Positions 34,781 to 44,064 of a stretch of DNA of 64,000 nt are shown here, piece after piece. The stretch's first letter is position 1. Every line of letters begins with the position of its first letter. The DNA lies in the NCBI GenBank assembly GCA_045536365.1, contig JAZSNL010000018.1, positions 69,470 to 133,469 of the forward strand. The letters are read 5' to 3'. A program made the translations under genes and the position numbers. This DNA is from JAZSNL01 sp045536365 (GTDB lineage: Bacteria; Bacillota_I; Bacilli_A; ML615J-28; CAG-313). The notes below the pieces were generated by a model, which had not been told where the DNA came from, made no database searches, and worked only from the letters and a program-made list of their open reading frames with translations.

Positions 34781-36496
34781 ATGAAAAATCTATTTAAATA
34801 CTTTAAAAATTATAAAAAAGAAGTAATTCTCGCACCAACATTTAAATTATTAGAAGCCTTATTAGAATTATTAATTCCCATAATAGTTGCAAATATTATT
34901 GATAATGGTATAAAAAATAATGATACTACTTATATTATCAAAATGGTTATTTTAATGATTGGTTGTGGTTTAGTAGGATTAATATTATCTTTAATAGGAC
35001 AATTTTTCTCTGCAAAAGCGGCAGTAGGTTTTTCTACTAAATTAAGAAGAGATTTATTTAAAAAACTACAAGAATTATCTTTTACACAAATTGATAATCT
35101 AGGTACTGCTAGCATGATTACAAGAATGACAAATGATGTTAATCAATTACAAACAGGTATTAATTTAACATTACGTTTATTCTTAAGATCACCGTTTGTT
35201 GTATTTGGTGCTGCTATTATGGCTAGTAGAATTGCTCCTCATGTTTCACATATATTCTTTATTACAATAGGAGTATTATCAATTATTGTATTTGGAATAA
35301 TTTTAATATCATTACCAATGTATAAGAAGACTCAAGAAAACTTAGATAGTGTTTTAGAAAAAACATCTGAAAATTTAACTGGTTCAAGAGTAATAAGAGC
35401 ATTTGCAAATGAGGAAACAGAAATAGAAAATTATAATATTTCAACTAAAAAATTAGAAAAACAACAAAACAAAGTAGGTAATTTATCTTTTTTAATGAAT
35501 CCTCTTACTTATATAGTTGTAAATCTTGCAATAATATTGTTAATTAATCAAGGTGCTATTTTAGTATCAGCAGGAGTTATTTTACAAGGTACTGTTATTG
35601 CATTATATAACTATATGTCACAAATATTAGTTGAATTAATTAAACTTGCTAATTTAATTGTAACAATGACAAAGTCTATCGCAAGTGGTAAAAGAATTAA
35701 TCAAGTGTTTGAAATTGATACTCATACTGATGTTTTAGAAAATACTAATAATCAAGAATTACCTTATTTAGTATTTGATAATGTATCTTTAACCTATAAT
35801 ATGTCTCAAGAAGCTTCATTAGAAAAAATTAATTTCAATTTAGAAAAAGGACAAATTCTTGGTATTATAGGTGGTACAGGAAGTGGTAAATCTAGTTTAA
35901 TTAATTTATTATTAAGATTCTATGATGTAACTAGTGGTAATATTATTTTAGATAATCAAATTATTGAAAGTTATGATCCAATTCTTTTAAGAGATAAAGT
36001 AAGTATTGTTCCTCAAAAAGCTGTTTTATTTAAAGGAACTATTCGTAGTAATATCTTAATGGGAAAAGAAGACGCAACCGATGAAGAAATTATTGAAGCT
36101 TTAGAAATTGCTCAAGCAATTGACGTTGTTAATTCAAAAGGTGGTTTAGATGCGGTAGTTGAACAAAATGGACGTAACTATTCTGGTGGTCAAAAACAAA
36201 GACTTTCTATCGCAAGATCATTAATTAAAAAACCAGAAATTTTAATATTAGATGATTCGTCTTCTGCACTGGATTACGCAACAGATGCTAAATTAAGAAT
36301 AGCTTTAAAGAATTTAGATTATCATCCAACTATTATCATTGTTTCTCAAAGAACGACTTCAATTGAACACGCAGATAAAATATTAGTATTAGATGATGGA
36401 GAACAAGTAGGATTTGATAATCATGATAATTTATTAAAATCTTGTGAAGTTTATCAAGAAATTTATTATTCTCAATTTAAAGGAGGTAATAAATAA
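34781..36496 (+). CDS. heterodimeric ABC exporter, subunit with degenerate ATP site
   Basis: A 571-residue fused permease-ATPase. Six helices lie in the first 310 residues; the NBD has Walker A GGTGSGKSS, signature YSGGQKQRLSIARS and Walker B ILILDDSSSALD, in which Asp replaces the catalytic Glu. The switch His is replaced (VSQRTTS). In heterodimers such as TM287/288 and BmrCD this marks the subunit that carries the inactive site. The ATG at 34781 with GGTG upstream is preferred to the GTG codons before it. The partner gene overlaps its stop by one base. Likely drug or lipid export; substrate unknown. Confidence 0.88.
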   Translation: MKNLFKYFKNYKKEVILAPTFKLLEALLELLIPIIVANIIDNGIKNNDTTYIIKMVILMIGCGLVGLILSLIGQFFSAKAAVGFSTKLRRDLFKKLQELSFTQIDNLGTASMITRMTNDVNQLQTGINLTLRLFLRSPFVVFGAAIMASRIAPHVSHIFFITIGVLSIIVFGIILISLPMYKKTQENLDSVLEKTSENLTGSRVIRAFANEETEIENYNISTKKLEKQQNKVGNLSFLMNPLTYIVVNLAIILLINQGAILVSAGVILQGTVIALYNYMSQILVELIKLANLIVTMTKSIASGKRINQVFEIDTHTDVLENTNNQELPYLVFDNVSLTYNMSQEASLEKINFNLEKGQILGIIGGTGSGKSSLINLLLRFYDVTSGNIILDNQIIESYDPILLRDKVSIVPQKAVLFKGTIRSNILMGKEDATDEEIIEALEIAQAIDVVNSKGGLDAVVEQNGRNYSGGQKQRLSIARSLIKKPEILILDDSSSALDYATDAKLRIALKNLDYHPTIIIVSQRTTSIEHADKILVLDDGEQVGFDNHDNLLKSCEVYQEIYYSQFKGGNK

Positions 36497-38232
36497 TGAA
36501 TAAACAAACAATTAAGAATTTAATAAAATATATTAAAAAAGATTTAATTACTTTAATATTTGTTGTATTACTTTCAATTGTTTCAGTAGGTTTAACTATT
36601 TATGTTCCTATATTATTTGGTAAAGGAATTGATTTAATAATTGAAAAGAACAATGTTAATTTTGATGAACTTGTTAAAATATTAAAATTAGTTATTATAT
36701 TAGTAGGAATAACATCAATTACTGATTGGATAATGAGAATATGTAATAATTCAATGACATATCGAATTAGTAGAAGATTAAGACAAGATGCATTTAAAAA
36801 GATTCAAAGTTTACCTTTATCTTATTTAGATGCTCGTCCTAGTGGTGAAATTGTTAGTGTTTTAATTAATGATATTGAACAATTAACAGATGGATTATTA
36901 TTAGGATTTACTCAAGTTGTAACTAGTTTATTAACTATTATTGGAACATTAATTTTAATGTTATCAATTAATTGGTTAATTGCTTTAGTTGTTATTGTTT
37001 TAACTCCATTATCACTATTTATGGCTAAGTTTATTACTAGTAAAACTCATAAGTTCTTTGTTGAACAAGCTAAGATAAAAGGTGAATTAACTGGTTTTGT
37101 TAATGAAATGTTAAATAGTTTAAAGGTAGTAATTACTTATAATCATCAAGATGAAAATATGGAATCATTTGATTTAATGAATGATAAATTAGAAAAATGT
37201 TCTTTAAAGGCAATATTTTATTCATCATTAACAAATCCTTGTACAAGATTTGTTAATTCTGTTGTATATGCTTTAGTTGCATTATTCGGGTCTTTATTTG
37301 TTATTAATCCAATTTTAGGTTTAACTTTATCAATTGGTTTATTAAGTACATTCTTAAGTTATGCAAATCAGTATACAAAACCATTTAATGAAATTTCATC
37401 TGTTATTGCAGAATTACAAAATGCTTTTGTTTGTGCAAATCGTGTATTTAATATTTTAAATGAAGATGAAGAAATTAAATATGCTGAATCAAATATTAAT
37501 GATGTAGAAGGAAATATTTTAATTAAAAATGTTGAATTCTCATATAATGAAGAACAAGAATTAATAAAAGACTTCAATTTAGAAGTCATTAAAGGTAAAA
37601 AAGTAGCAATTGTTGGACCTACAGGATGTGGAAAAACAACATTAATAAATCTATTAATGAGATTTTATGATGTAAAAAGTGGTACAATATATTTAGATAA
37701 TCAAGATATTAGAAACATTAACCGACAATCCTTAAGAACTAACTATGGTATGGTTTTACAAGAAACATGGATAAAACACGCAAGTGTAAAAGAAAATATT
37801 ATGATTGGTAATCCTTCAGCAACCATAGATGAAGTCATCACCGCATGTAAGAAAACTCACGCTCATAGTTTTATTAAAAGATTACCAAATGGATATGATA
37901 CTATTATTAGTGATGAAGGAAATTTATCCCTTGGTCAAAAACAATTGCTATGTATTTCTCGTGTTATGTTGACACTACCTCCAATGTTAATATTAGATGA
38001 AGCAACTTCATCAATTGATACAAGAACTGAACTCAAGATTCAAGATGCTTTTAATACATTGATGGAAGGAAAGACATCATTTATTGTTGCTCATAGATTA
38101 TCAACAATTAAAGAAGCAGATATTATAATTGTTATGAATAAAGGTAAAATAATTGAATTAGGTACTCATGAAGAATTATTATTAAAACAAGGTTTTTATT
38201 ATAATTTATACAATGCACAGTTTGTAAAATAA
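36496..38232 (+). CDS. heterodimeric ABC exporter, catalytically competent subunit
   Basis: A 578-residue partner of the preceding gene: six helices, then Walker A GPTGCGKTT, signature LSLGQKQLLCISRV, Walker B MLILDEATSSID with catalytic Glu, and switch His in VAHRLST. The signature departs from LSGGQ, as expected because it faces the degenerate site of the other subunit. AAAGGAGG lies 7 bases before the ATG, inside the end of the upstream gene. Confidence 0.9.
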   Translation: MNKQTIKNLIKYIKKDLITLIFVVLLSIVSVGLTIYVPILFGKGIDLIIEKNNVNFDELVKILKLVIILVGITSITDWIMRICNNSMTYRISRRLRQDAFKKIQSLPLSYLDARPSGEIVSVLINDIEQLTDGLLLGFTQVVTSLLTIIGTLILMLSINWLIALVVIVLTPLSLFMAKFITSKTHKFFVEQAKIKGELTGFVNEMLNSLKVVITYNHQDENMESFDLMNDKLEKCSLKAIFYSSLTNPCTRFVNSVVYALVALFGSLFVINPILGLTLSIGLLSTFLSYANQYTKPFNEISSVIAELQNAFVCANRVFNILNEDEEIKYAESNINDVEGNILIKNVEFSYNEEQELIKDFNLEVIKGKKVAIVGPTGCGKTTLINLLMRFYDVKSGTIYLDNQDIRNINRQSLRTNYGMVLQETWIKHASVKENIMIGNPSATIDEVITACKKTHAHSFIKRLPNGYDTIISDEGNLSLGQKQLLCISRVMLTLPPMLILDEATSSIDTRTELKIQDAFNTLMEGKTSFIVAHRLSTIKEADIIIVMNKGKIIELGTHEELLLKQGFYYNLYNAQFVK

Positions 38233-38264
38233 ATTAAATTAGTGTATAATTATTAGGAGGTTAT

Positions 38265-38984
38265 ATGAATAATAATCAAATATTTTTAGAACTATATAAT
38301 CAACTTGATATAAAATTAAGAGAAAAATACAATGTTGGACCAACAGATGGTTCAGTTATAATGAGATATATTACAGAACTAAGAAATTCTAATTATCAAA
38401 AAATCATTCTTCGTGGAGATCAATTAGATGTAATTAGAAATTTAAGAAATGATTTAGTTCATAATTTAAAAATTGATAATTCGGATACATTTACAGTAAA
38501 TGACAATGTAATTGAATTTTTAAAAGAAGAATTAGATCTTTTAGAACATCCTATTTTAGTATCAGATCGATATGTTGATATTAATAATGTTTATACAGCA
38601 GGTTTAAATACAATAGTTAAAAACTTAATTATGATTATGAAAGACCGTGGATATTCATATATTCCAATTATTGATGATAAAAATCATTTACTTGGAGCCT
38701 TCTCCGCATTATCATTAATGGATAGTTGGGTTAATAATCATAAAGTAACATTTGATAAAGATACAAAAGTAAGTGATTTAATTAACAATATTAAATTAGA
38801 ATCTCATAATGGAAGATACTTTATGTTTGTTCCAATCAATGAAGAATTAGAAAAAGTAACTAATGAATACTTACAAAACGCATCAAAAGGAAGAAAACTT
38901 GCGTTGATATTCGTTACAAAAAACGGTAAAGCAAATGAACCTGTTTTAGGTATTCTTGCTCCATATGATTTATTGTACCGATAA
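38265..38984 (+). CDS. HEPN-like N-terminus fused to CBS-like region
   Basis: A 239-residue protein. The N-terminal 90 residues are helical and contain VIRNLRNDLVHN with an R-x4-H motif (RNDLVH, 61-66), as in HEPN and DUF4145-type domains; HEPN domains are often RNases or nucleotide-transferase partners. Residues about 95-237 look like a CBS pair (YVDINNVYTAG, SYIPIIDDKNHLLGAFS, FVTKNGKANEPVLGILAPYDLL), which binds adenine nucleotides. A strong TAGGAGG site precedes the ATG. RNase activity is only a possibility, since many HEPN-like domains are inactive. Confidence 0.6.
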   Translation: MNNNQIFLELYNQLDIKLREKYNVGPTDGSVIMRYITELRNSNYQKIILRGDQLDVIRNLRNDLVHNLKIDNSDTFTVNDNVIEFLKEELDLLEHPILVSDRYVDINNVYTAGLNTIVKNLIMIMKDRGYSYIPIIDDKNHLLGAFSALSLMDSWVNNHKVTFDKDTKVSDLINNIKLESHNGRYFMFVPINEELEKVTNEYLQNASKGRKLALIFVTKNGKANEPVLGILAPYDLLYR

Positions 38985-38996
38985 GAAAGAGGAAAT

Positions 38997-39383
38997 ATGA
39001 AAAAAGATATAATTATTAAAATAATAAGTACAATAATATGTTTAGGCTTAATTGTTGGTGGATATTTCTTAATTAAGAATAAAGATAAAAATGAAGGCGG
39101 AACTATTACTATTATCTTATCAGATCCATTTAATGATTATTATAATGAAAAAACTATTGAGTTTAGTAAAAATCAAACATTAGAAGATATTATAAAATTA
39201 AATTATCAATGTGAAATTAATAATGGATTTTTATATAGTATCGAAGAACTTCATACAGCTGATGATTTTAGTACTTTTATTTATATTTATATTAATAATG
39301 CTGACGCAAGTGAAGGTATAAGCACATATTATCCACAAAATAATGATGTTATAAAGTTTGAAATTGTAGAATATTATGAATAA
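38997..39383 (+). CDS. membrane-anchored DUF4430 protein
   Basis: A 128-residue protein with an N-terminal hydrophobic anchor (IISTIICLGLIVGGYFLI) and an external domain of the DUF4430/transcobalamin-like type (FSKNQTLEDIIK, then FSTFIYIYINNADAS, ending FEIVEYYE). Such domains are found beside ECF S components, where they may present a corrinoid or other ligand. It overlaps the S-component gene by 8 bases. Confidence 0.7.
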   Translation: MKKDIIIKIISTIICLGLIVGGYFLIKNKDKNEGGTITIILSDPFNDYYNEKTIEFSKNQTLEDIIKLNYQCEINNGFLYSIEELHTADDFSTFIYIYINNADASEGISTYYPQNNDVIKFEIVEYYE

Positions 39384-39876
39384 TAACTTTAAAATAAAAG
39401 ATATTGTTATTATATCTATTTTCACCGCTGTTTTATTTGTCCAAGAACAAGCACTTTCATTTTTACCTAATATTCAATTAACAGTTTTATTGCTTGTTTT
39501 ATATTCGAAAATACTAGGTTTTAATAAAACAATTATTATTGTTCTTTTACATGTTTTATTAGATTCAATATTAGGAGGATTTAATATTTTATATTTAATT
39601 CCTATGTTAATAGGATGGATGTCGATTCCTATAATGATATCAACTTTATTTAAAAAAGTTGAATCTTCAATTGGTCTTGGAATAGTAGGAGTTATCGCAA
39701 GTGTAATTTATTCATGGAGTTTCATTTTTATTGAAGTTGTTGTGTTAAAGGGAAGTTTTACTGCGTATTTTATCGCTGATCTTCCTTTTGAATTACTACT
39801 TATGGGTAGTTCATTCTTATCGATTATTTGGTTGTATCAACCACTTTATAAATTGATTAATAAAATTTATCAATAA
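39376..39876 (+). CDS. ECF transporter S component
   Basis: A 166-residue membrane protein with about five helices (IIISIFTAVLFVQEQALSFLP, LLVLYSKILGF, ILYLIPMLIGWMSIPIM and others) of the ECF S-component fold, which captures a vitamin and works with shared EcfA/A'/T units that are not in this window. The coupled DUF4430 protein suggests a corrinoid-like ligand, but specificity cannot be read from the sequence. Confidence 0.75.
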   Translation: MNNNFKIKDIVIISIFTAVLFVQEQALSFLPNIQLTVLLLVLYSKILGFNKTIIIVLLHVLLDSILGGFNILYLIPMLIGWMSIPIMISTLFKKVESSIGLGIVGVIASVIYSWSFIFIEVVVLKGSFTAYFIADLPFELLLMGSSFLSIIWLYQPLYKLINKIYQ

Positions 39877-39889
39877 CAAGGAGAAAAAT

Positions 39890-40438
39890 ATGTTAATACT
39901 TATAGGTCCTAGTGCGTCAGGAAAAACAGAAATTGTTAAGTTATTAATTAAAAATCATTCAATGGAAAAATTAGTAACTTATACAAGTAGAACGATGAGA
40001 ATAGGTGAAGTAAAGGATAAAGATTATCATTTTATTGAAAAAGAAGATTTTGAAGAAAGAATAAAAAATAATTTTTTCTTTGAATATGTTGAATACAATG
40101 GTAATTATTATGGTACAGCTAAAGAAGATTTAACAAAAAACAAAGTTGTGATTTTAGAAAAAAACGGATTAAATCATTATGTTAAACATGTTAGAAATGA
40201 AATAACAATTGTTTATTTGAAATGTCAAGAAGAAGTTTTAAGACAAAGAATGATTAAACGTGGCGATGAAAAAGAAGTTATTATTAAAAGATTAGAAGGG
40301 GATAAAATTAAATTTGACTCTTCAATTGAAGAAGTAGCGGATTTAATAATGGACACTAGTTATACTGATATATTAGAAGATACAGAAAAGATTTATAACT
40401 TCTATCAAGAAAGGTTAAGAAATGAAAATATTAGATAG
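39890..40438 (+). CDS. guanylate kinase-like protein
   Basis: A 182-residue P-loop kinase with GPSASGKT (6-13), VTYTSRTMRIGE (the GMP-binding TSR..R.GE motif), YHFIEKEDFEERI and NFFFEYVEYNGNYYGT, all guanylate-kinase features. The P-loop differs from the common GPSGVGKGT and the protein is slightly short of the usual 190-210, so it may be a paralogue of the main gmk. AAGGAG precedes ATG. It overlaps the following membrane protein gene. Confidence 0.8.
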   Translation: MLILIGPSASGKTEIVKLLIKNHSMEKLVTYTSRTMRIGEVKDKDYHFIEKEDFEERIKNNFFFEYVEYNGNYYGTAKEDLTKNKVVILEKNGLNHYVKHVRNEITIVYLKCQEEVLRQRMIKRGDEKEVIIKRLEGDKIKFDSSIEEVADLIMDTSYTDILEDTEKIYNFYQERLRNENIR

Positions 40439-41171
40439 AATTATAATTATTATATTTACTATTTCTATTATTTTTTCAACAATCTGGACAGTGTCAATAC
40501 CAACATTAAAAAATAAAAAGTATTATTTACATCGCTTTAATATTGATAATACAGTTCAAAATGTTGAATATACAGAAGAACAGTTAAGCATTATAACTGA
40601 TAAAATATTAGATTATTTATTTAAAGATGGTGCTTTAGAATATGAAATTGATAGTGTTAATGTATTTGATGATGAATCAAAAAATTATTTATCAGTTTTA
40701 AAAAATACTTATATTATGATTCAAATTATCGGAACATTCGGATTCTTAATATCAATAGGATGTATTTGTTATATTTTATGGAGATTCACAACAATAAAAA
40801 AATATCTAATTAAATATGTAGGATTAACATTATTAAGTGTTGTTGTTATTATTATTGGATATATTTTAATACGTAGATCATTTGGTATACCTGAACAATA
40901 CAGCAAGTCTTTTTTAGATGGAATGAGATATCATTATTATGAATTAATATATTCTTGGGATAGTTCTAAAATTAATAATATTCCTGTTGATAACAAATTA
41001 TTAAATGCTATTTATAGTCCTTCTTGGACTAATCATATGATTATTAGAGGATTTATTAGTACTTGTGTTATTTTAATTCTTTGGTTTGGTCTTGCGGTAG
41101 TAATACAATTAAAAGGTAAAGAAATAGAAGATGAATTCGAAAAACTTAAAACCGAAGATTTTAATTCTTGA
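40422..41171 (+). CDS. membrane protein of unknown function
   Basis: A 249-residue protein with an N-terminal helix (IIIIIFTISIIFSTIWTV), an external region of about 70 residues, two central helices (IQIIGTFGFLISIGCICYILW and LTLLSVVVIIIGYILI) and a C-terminal helix (GFISTCVILILWFGLAVVIQL). No family was recognised. It overlaps both neighbours (17 and 41 bases), so it is translated with the kinase and the metallopeptidase. It ends in TGA. Confidence 0.75.
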   Translation: MKILDRIIIIIFTISIIFSTIWTVSIPTLKNKKYYLHRFNIDNTVQNVEYTEEQLSIITDKILDYLFKDGALEYEIDSVNVFDDESKNYLSVLKNTYIMIQIIGTFGFLISIGCICYILWRFTTIKKYLIKYVGLTLLSVVVIIIGYILIRRSFGIPEQYSKSFLDGMRYHYYELIYSWDSSKINNIPVDNKLLNAIYSPSWTNHMIIRGFISTCVILILWFGLAVVIQLKGKEIEDEFEKLKTEDFNS

Positions 41172-41838
41172 TGAATTAAATATTACTTATCAAGTAAGAA
41201 GATTAAAAACAAAGAGAATAACATTAAAATTTAATAATGGAATATTACAAATAATCGTACCAAAGTACTATAATAATGAAAATATATTATTATTTATTGA
41301 TAAACATTTAGAATGGATAAAAGAAAACTATCAAAAAGTTCAAAGTAAACAAAGACAATATATCGATGATGAAGACCTTTTATTATTAGGTAAAAGCTAT
41401 AAAACAAAATATTATATTAATAAACATGAACAAGTTATTAAAACAATAGATACTTTAATCATTTATTCTTCAACAAAAGAAAGATCAAAAATTGTTTTAG
41501 AAAACTATATTAAAGAAACATCTGATCTTGTTTTAAATGAAATGTTAACTTATTGTTTTAATAAAATGAAAAATGTATTAAATAAATACCCTAAATTAAT
41601 AATTAAACAATATAAATCAAGATGGGGAGCTTGTTGTCCAAGTAAAAATGAATTAATGTTAAATAAAACATTAATTCATTTAAGTGTTGATTTAATTGAA
41701 TTTGTTATATGTCATGAATTAGCTCATTATGTTCATTTAAATCATAGTAAAGATTTTCATGAACTATTAAGAAGATATATTCCAGATGAAAAAGAAAAAA
41801 GGAAAAGATTAAAGAATTATAGTACAACATATAAATAA
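41131..41838 (+). CDS. YgjP-type (M48-like, DUF45) metallopeptidase
   Basis: A 235-residue protein of the YgjP/WLM group with zinc motif FVICHELAHYVHLNHSKDFHE (HExxH plus a downstream His) and, before it, KSRWGACCPSKNELMLNK, the conserved RWGSC region of the family. Cytosolic, with no signal or membrane segment. It starts within the end of the preceding gene with no strong ribosome binding site, suggesting reinitiation. The target is unknown. Confidence 0.85.
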   Translation: MNSKNLKPKILILDELNITYQVRRLKTKRITLKFNNGILQIIVPKYYNNENILLFIDKHLEWIKENYQKVQSKQRQYIDDEDLLLLGKSYKTKYYINKHEQVIKTIDTLIIYSSTKERSKIVLENYIKETSDLVLNEMLTYCFNKMKNVLNKYPKLIIKQYKSRWGACCPSKNELMLNKTLIHLSVDLIEFVICHELAHYVHLNHSKDFHELLRRYIPDEKEKRKRLKNYSTTYK

Positions 41839-41870
41839 ACAATGAATATAAAAAGTTCATTGTTTTTATT
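41837..41870 (+). terminator. intrinsic terminator
   Basis: Stem AAACAATGAA/TTCATTGTTT with a nine-base loop and T run. The following 250 bases up to the XRE gene are extremely AT-rich and hold no gene; TCGAC near 41928 and GTCGA near 42053 are inverted but far apart. Confidence 0.8.
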
Positions 41871-42128
41871 TTGGCTTAAAATAAATATTAAAAGTAAATT
41901 TAGTTAACTACTTTTTTCGACTTTTTTGATAATTATTTTAATTTTTAATATCTAATAAATATAAAAATATAAGATATAAAAGTAAAAATAATGTAAATAT
42001 AAGTTTAAATTCATAGTTATTAATCAAAAGAAGTAAAAAATTGATATTTTTTGTCGATGAGTTTTTTTGCATATTTGTACAAAAAAGATCTAATATTTGA
42101 TAAATTATTAGTGAAAGGGGGATATTGT

Positions 42129-43373
42129 ATGGTAAAAGTACATTTAAAGAAAAATGCGGTTAACGCAAAACAAAAAGCTATTTTTCTACGTAGAAGAAGA
42201 TTAGAAAAAGGTATGAAATTAGAAGAAGTTGCGGAGGGAATTTGTAGTGTTAGTTATTTAAGTAGAATTGAAAAAAATCAAGTAGAAGTTAATGAAGATT
42301 ATTATAAAGCTTTATTTGAAAGGTTAGAACTTGATTATGATATTACTAATCAAAATAGAGAATATAATTATATAGTTGAAATTTTGATTAAATATCAACA
42401 AGGATTGTTTGATGAAATTCATAGTTTTGTTATTGAAATGGTGGAGAATAAATGTTATTTAGATATAGAGATTGAATTAATTCTATTATTTGATAATATT
42501 TTAAGAGGTGTTTTTGAAGAAGCTAAAAAGACAATGACATTAATTGAAACATATCATCATGGATTAAGTAATTCAGAACTTGCATTTTTTATGTTTTTAG
42601 TGGGATTATATGGATATAAAACTAATCAAATTAAAAAAACAATTCAACAGTTAGAAGTGTTAGAAAGAATGGAAATTGACGAAGAAGTTCTAAAATATAG
42701 TATTGTTGATTTAGGTATTTCTACTTATTATTTATCTGGTAATTTAAATAAAGCTTATTTAATGTTTTTAGATTTTAAAAATAATGCTTCAATTCATTTT
42801 TTTAATCGAAAAATCTTATTACATCAAATAGAAAGTATATCCTATATTAATATTAAATCATATGATGAAACAATTAAACAATTTGAAGAAATTAAAATGG
42901 GTATTGATTTAACTGATGAAGAATTAATTGATAGTTATGATTATCATATATCAATGTATTATTATAAGTATAATAAATACCAAGAAGCTATATCTTTATT
43001 ATTAAATAGAAAGATGACTCCTAGATTAACTAGTGTTTTAACCGCAATTTGTTTAAAAAAGCCTAATGAGTATATTAATAATGAAAAGATTCAAAAAGCA
43101 TTAAATATTCATTTTAATAAATATAATGAAATATATAAAGAATTTGTTGATTATTTTAAATTAAAAATGTCAGATACTTTAACATATAAATTATGGGATA
43201 TTTTAAAAAGTAATTTAACAAAAGGTTATTTTTATGATCATTTTATCTATACGTTTAAAATAAAAGAACTTATGAGTTTAGGATTAAATTGTTCTAAACA
43301 CAAAGAAACATTAAGAATAATAAATACAATATTTGAATCTATTGATAATATTAACTTTAAAAATGGAAAATAA
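42129..43373 (+). CDS. XRE-HTH regulator with TPR region (Rgg/PlcR-like)
   Basis: A 414-residue transcription factor. An XRE helix-turn-helix lies at about residues 17-75 (LRRRRLEKGMKLEEVAEGICS, then YLSRIEKNQVEV); the rest is a helical TPR-like solenoid (YYKYNKYQEAISLLL and similar). This layout is that of the RRNPP group (Rgg, PlcR), which sense small imported peptides. The ATG at 42129 has AAAGGGGG about 8 bases upstream; in-frame codons before it are within the leader. No small peptide gene was identified beside it. Confidence 0.8.
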   Translation: MVKVHLKKNAVNAKQKAIFLRRRRLEKGMKLEEVAEGICSVSYLSRIEKNQVEVNEDYYKALFERLELDYDITNQNREYNYIVEILIKYQQGLFDEIHSFVIEMVENKCYLDIEIELILLFDNILRGVFEEAKKTMTLIETYHHGLSNSELAFFMFLVGLYGYKTNQIKKTIQQLEVLERMEIDEEVLKYSIVDLGISTYYLSGNLNKAYLMFLDFKNNASIHFFNRKILLHQIESISYINIKSYDETIKQFEEIKMGIDLTDEELIDSYDYHISMYYYKYNKYQEAISLLLNRKMTPRLTSVLTAICLKKPNEYINNEKIQKALNIHFNKYNEIYKEFVDYFKLKMSDTLTYKLWDILKSNLTKGYFYDHFIYTFKIKELMSLGLNCSKHKETLRIINTIFESIDNINFKNGK

Positions 43374-43428
43374 GATAAATAACTACCAAAAATAAGAAAA
43401 AAATGTTATAATATATTAGGTGATAAAA

Positions 43429-44064
43429 ATGGTTAAAACAAACAAATATTTAGATCAGTATCGAATTATTAATCAAAATAAAGAATTATTAGAAATTGAA
43501 CAATATGGAATAGAAAACAATGTCCCAATTATTACAAAAGATTCTTTAGAAACTGTATTAACATTAATAAATGCTATATCAGCTAAAAAAATTCTAGAAA
43601 TAGGAACTGCTATAGGATATAGTAGTAGTTGTTTTGTTATTAATAGTGATAGAAAAATTGATACTATTGAAAGAAATCAAGAAATGGTTAAGATTGCGGA
43701 AGAGAATATTAAAAAATTAAATCTTGAAAAACAAGTTAATATTATCTATAGTGATGCTTTAGAAATAGATAATGAATTGTTAAGTAAAGATTATGATGTT
43801 TTATTTATTGATGCAGCAAAAGCACAATCAATTAAATTTTTTAATAAATTTTCAAGCTTAGTTAAAGACGATGGAATCATTATTACTGATAATATCTTAT
43901 TCCATGGATGTGTTGAAAATCAAGAAGGTTTAAGTAAAAATGTTAAAAATATGGTTAAAAAGATTGATGAATATAATAAATTTCTTTTTGAACATGAAGA
44001 ATATGATACTTACTTTCTAGAATGTGGAGATGGCTTAGCCGTAAGTAAGAAAAAATGTCATTAG
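43429..44064 (+). CDS. trmR: tRNA 5-hydroxyuridine methyltransferase-like (TrmR/YrrM)
   Basis: A 211-residue class I O-methyltransferase. Motif I is KKILEIGTAIGYSSS, followed by DTIERNQEMVKIA, the acidic YDVLFIDAAKAQ and DDGIIITDNILFHG, typical of COG4122. In Bacillus TrmR methylates ho5U34 to mo5U in tRNA, and the genes yrrN and yrrO that make ho5U follow it, as here. The ATG at 43429 has AGGTGA just upstream. The end overlaps the next gene by 10 bases. Confidence 0.88.
   Translation: MVKTNKYLDQYRIINQNKELLEIEQYGIENNVPIITKDSLETVLTLINAISAKKILEIGTAIGYSSSCFVINSDRKIDTIERNQEMVKIAEENIKKLNLEKQVNIIYSDALEIDNELLSKDYDVLFIDAAKAQSIKFFNKFSSLVKDDGIIITDNILFHGCVENQEGLSKNVKNMVKKIDEYNKFLFEHEEYDTYFLECGDGLAVSKKKCH

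Noticed and set aside
41871..42128. Riboswitch or small RNA before the XRE regulator
   Set aside because: The segment is almost pure A/T with no stable hairpin; only distant TCGAC/GTCGA words, too weak to call an operator.
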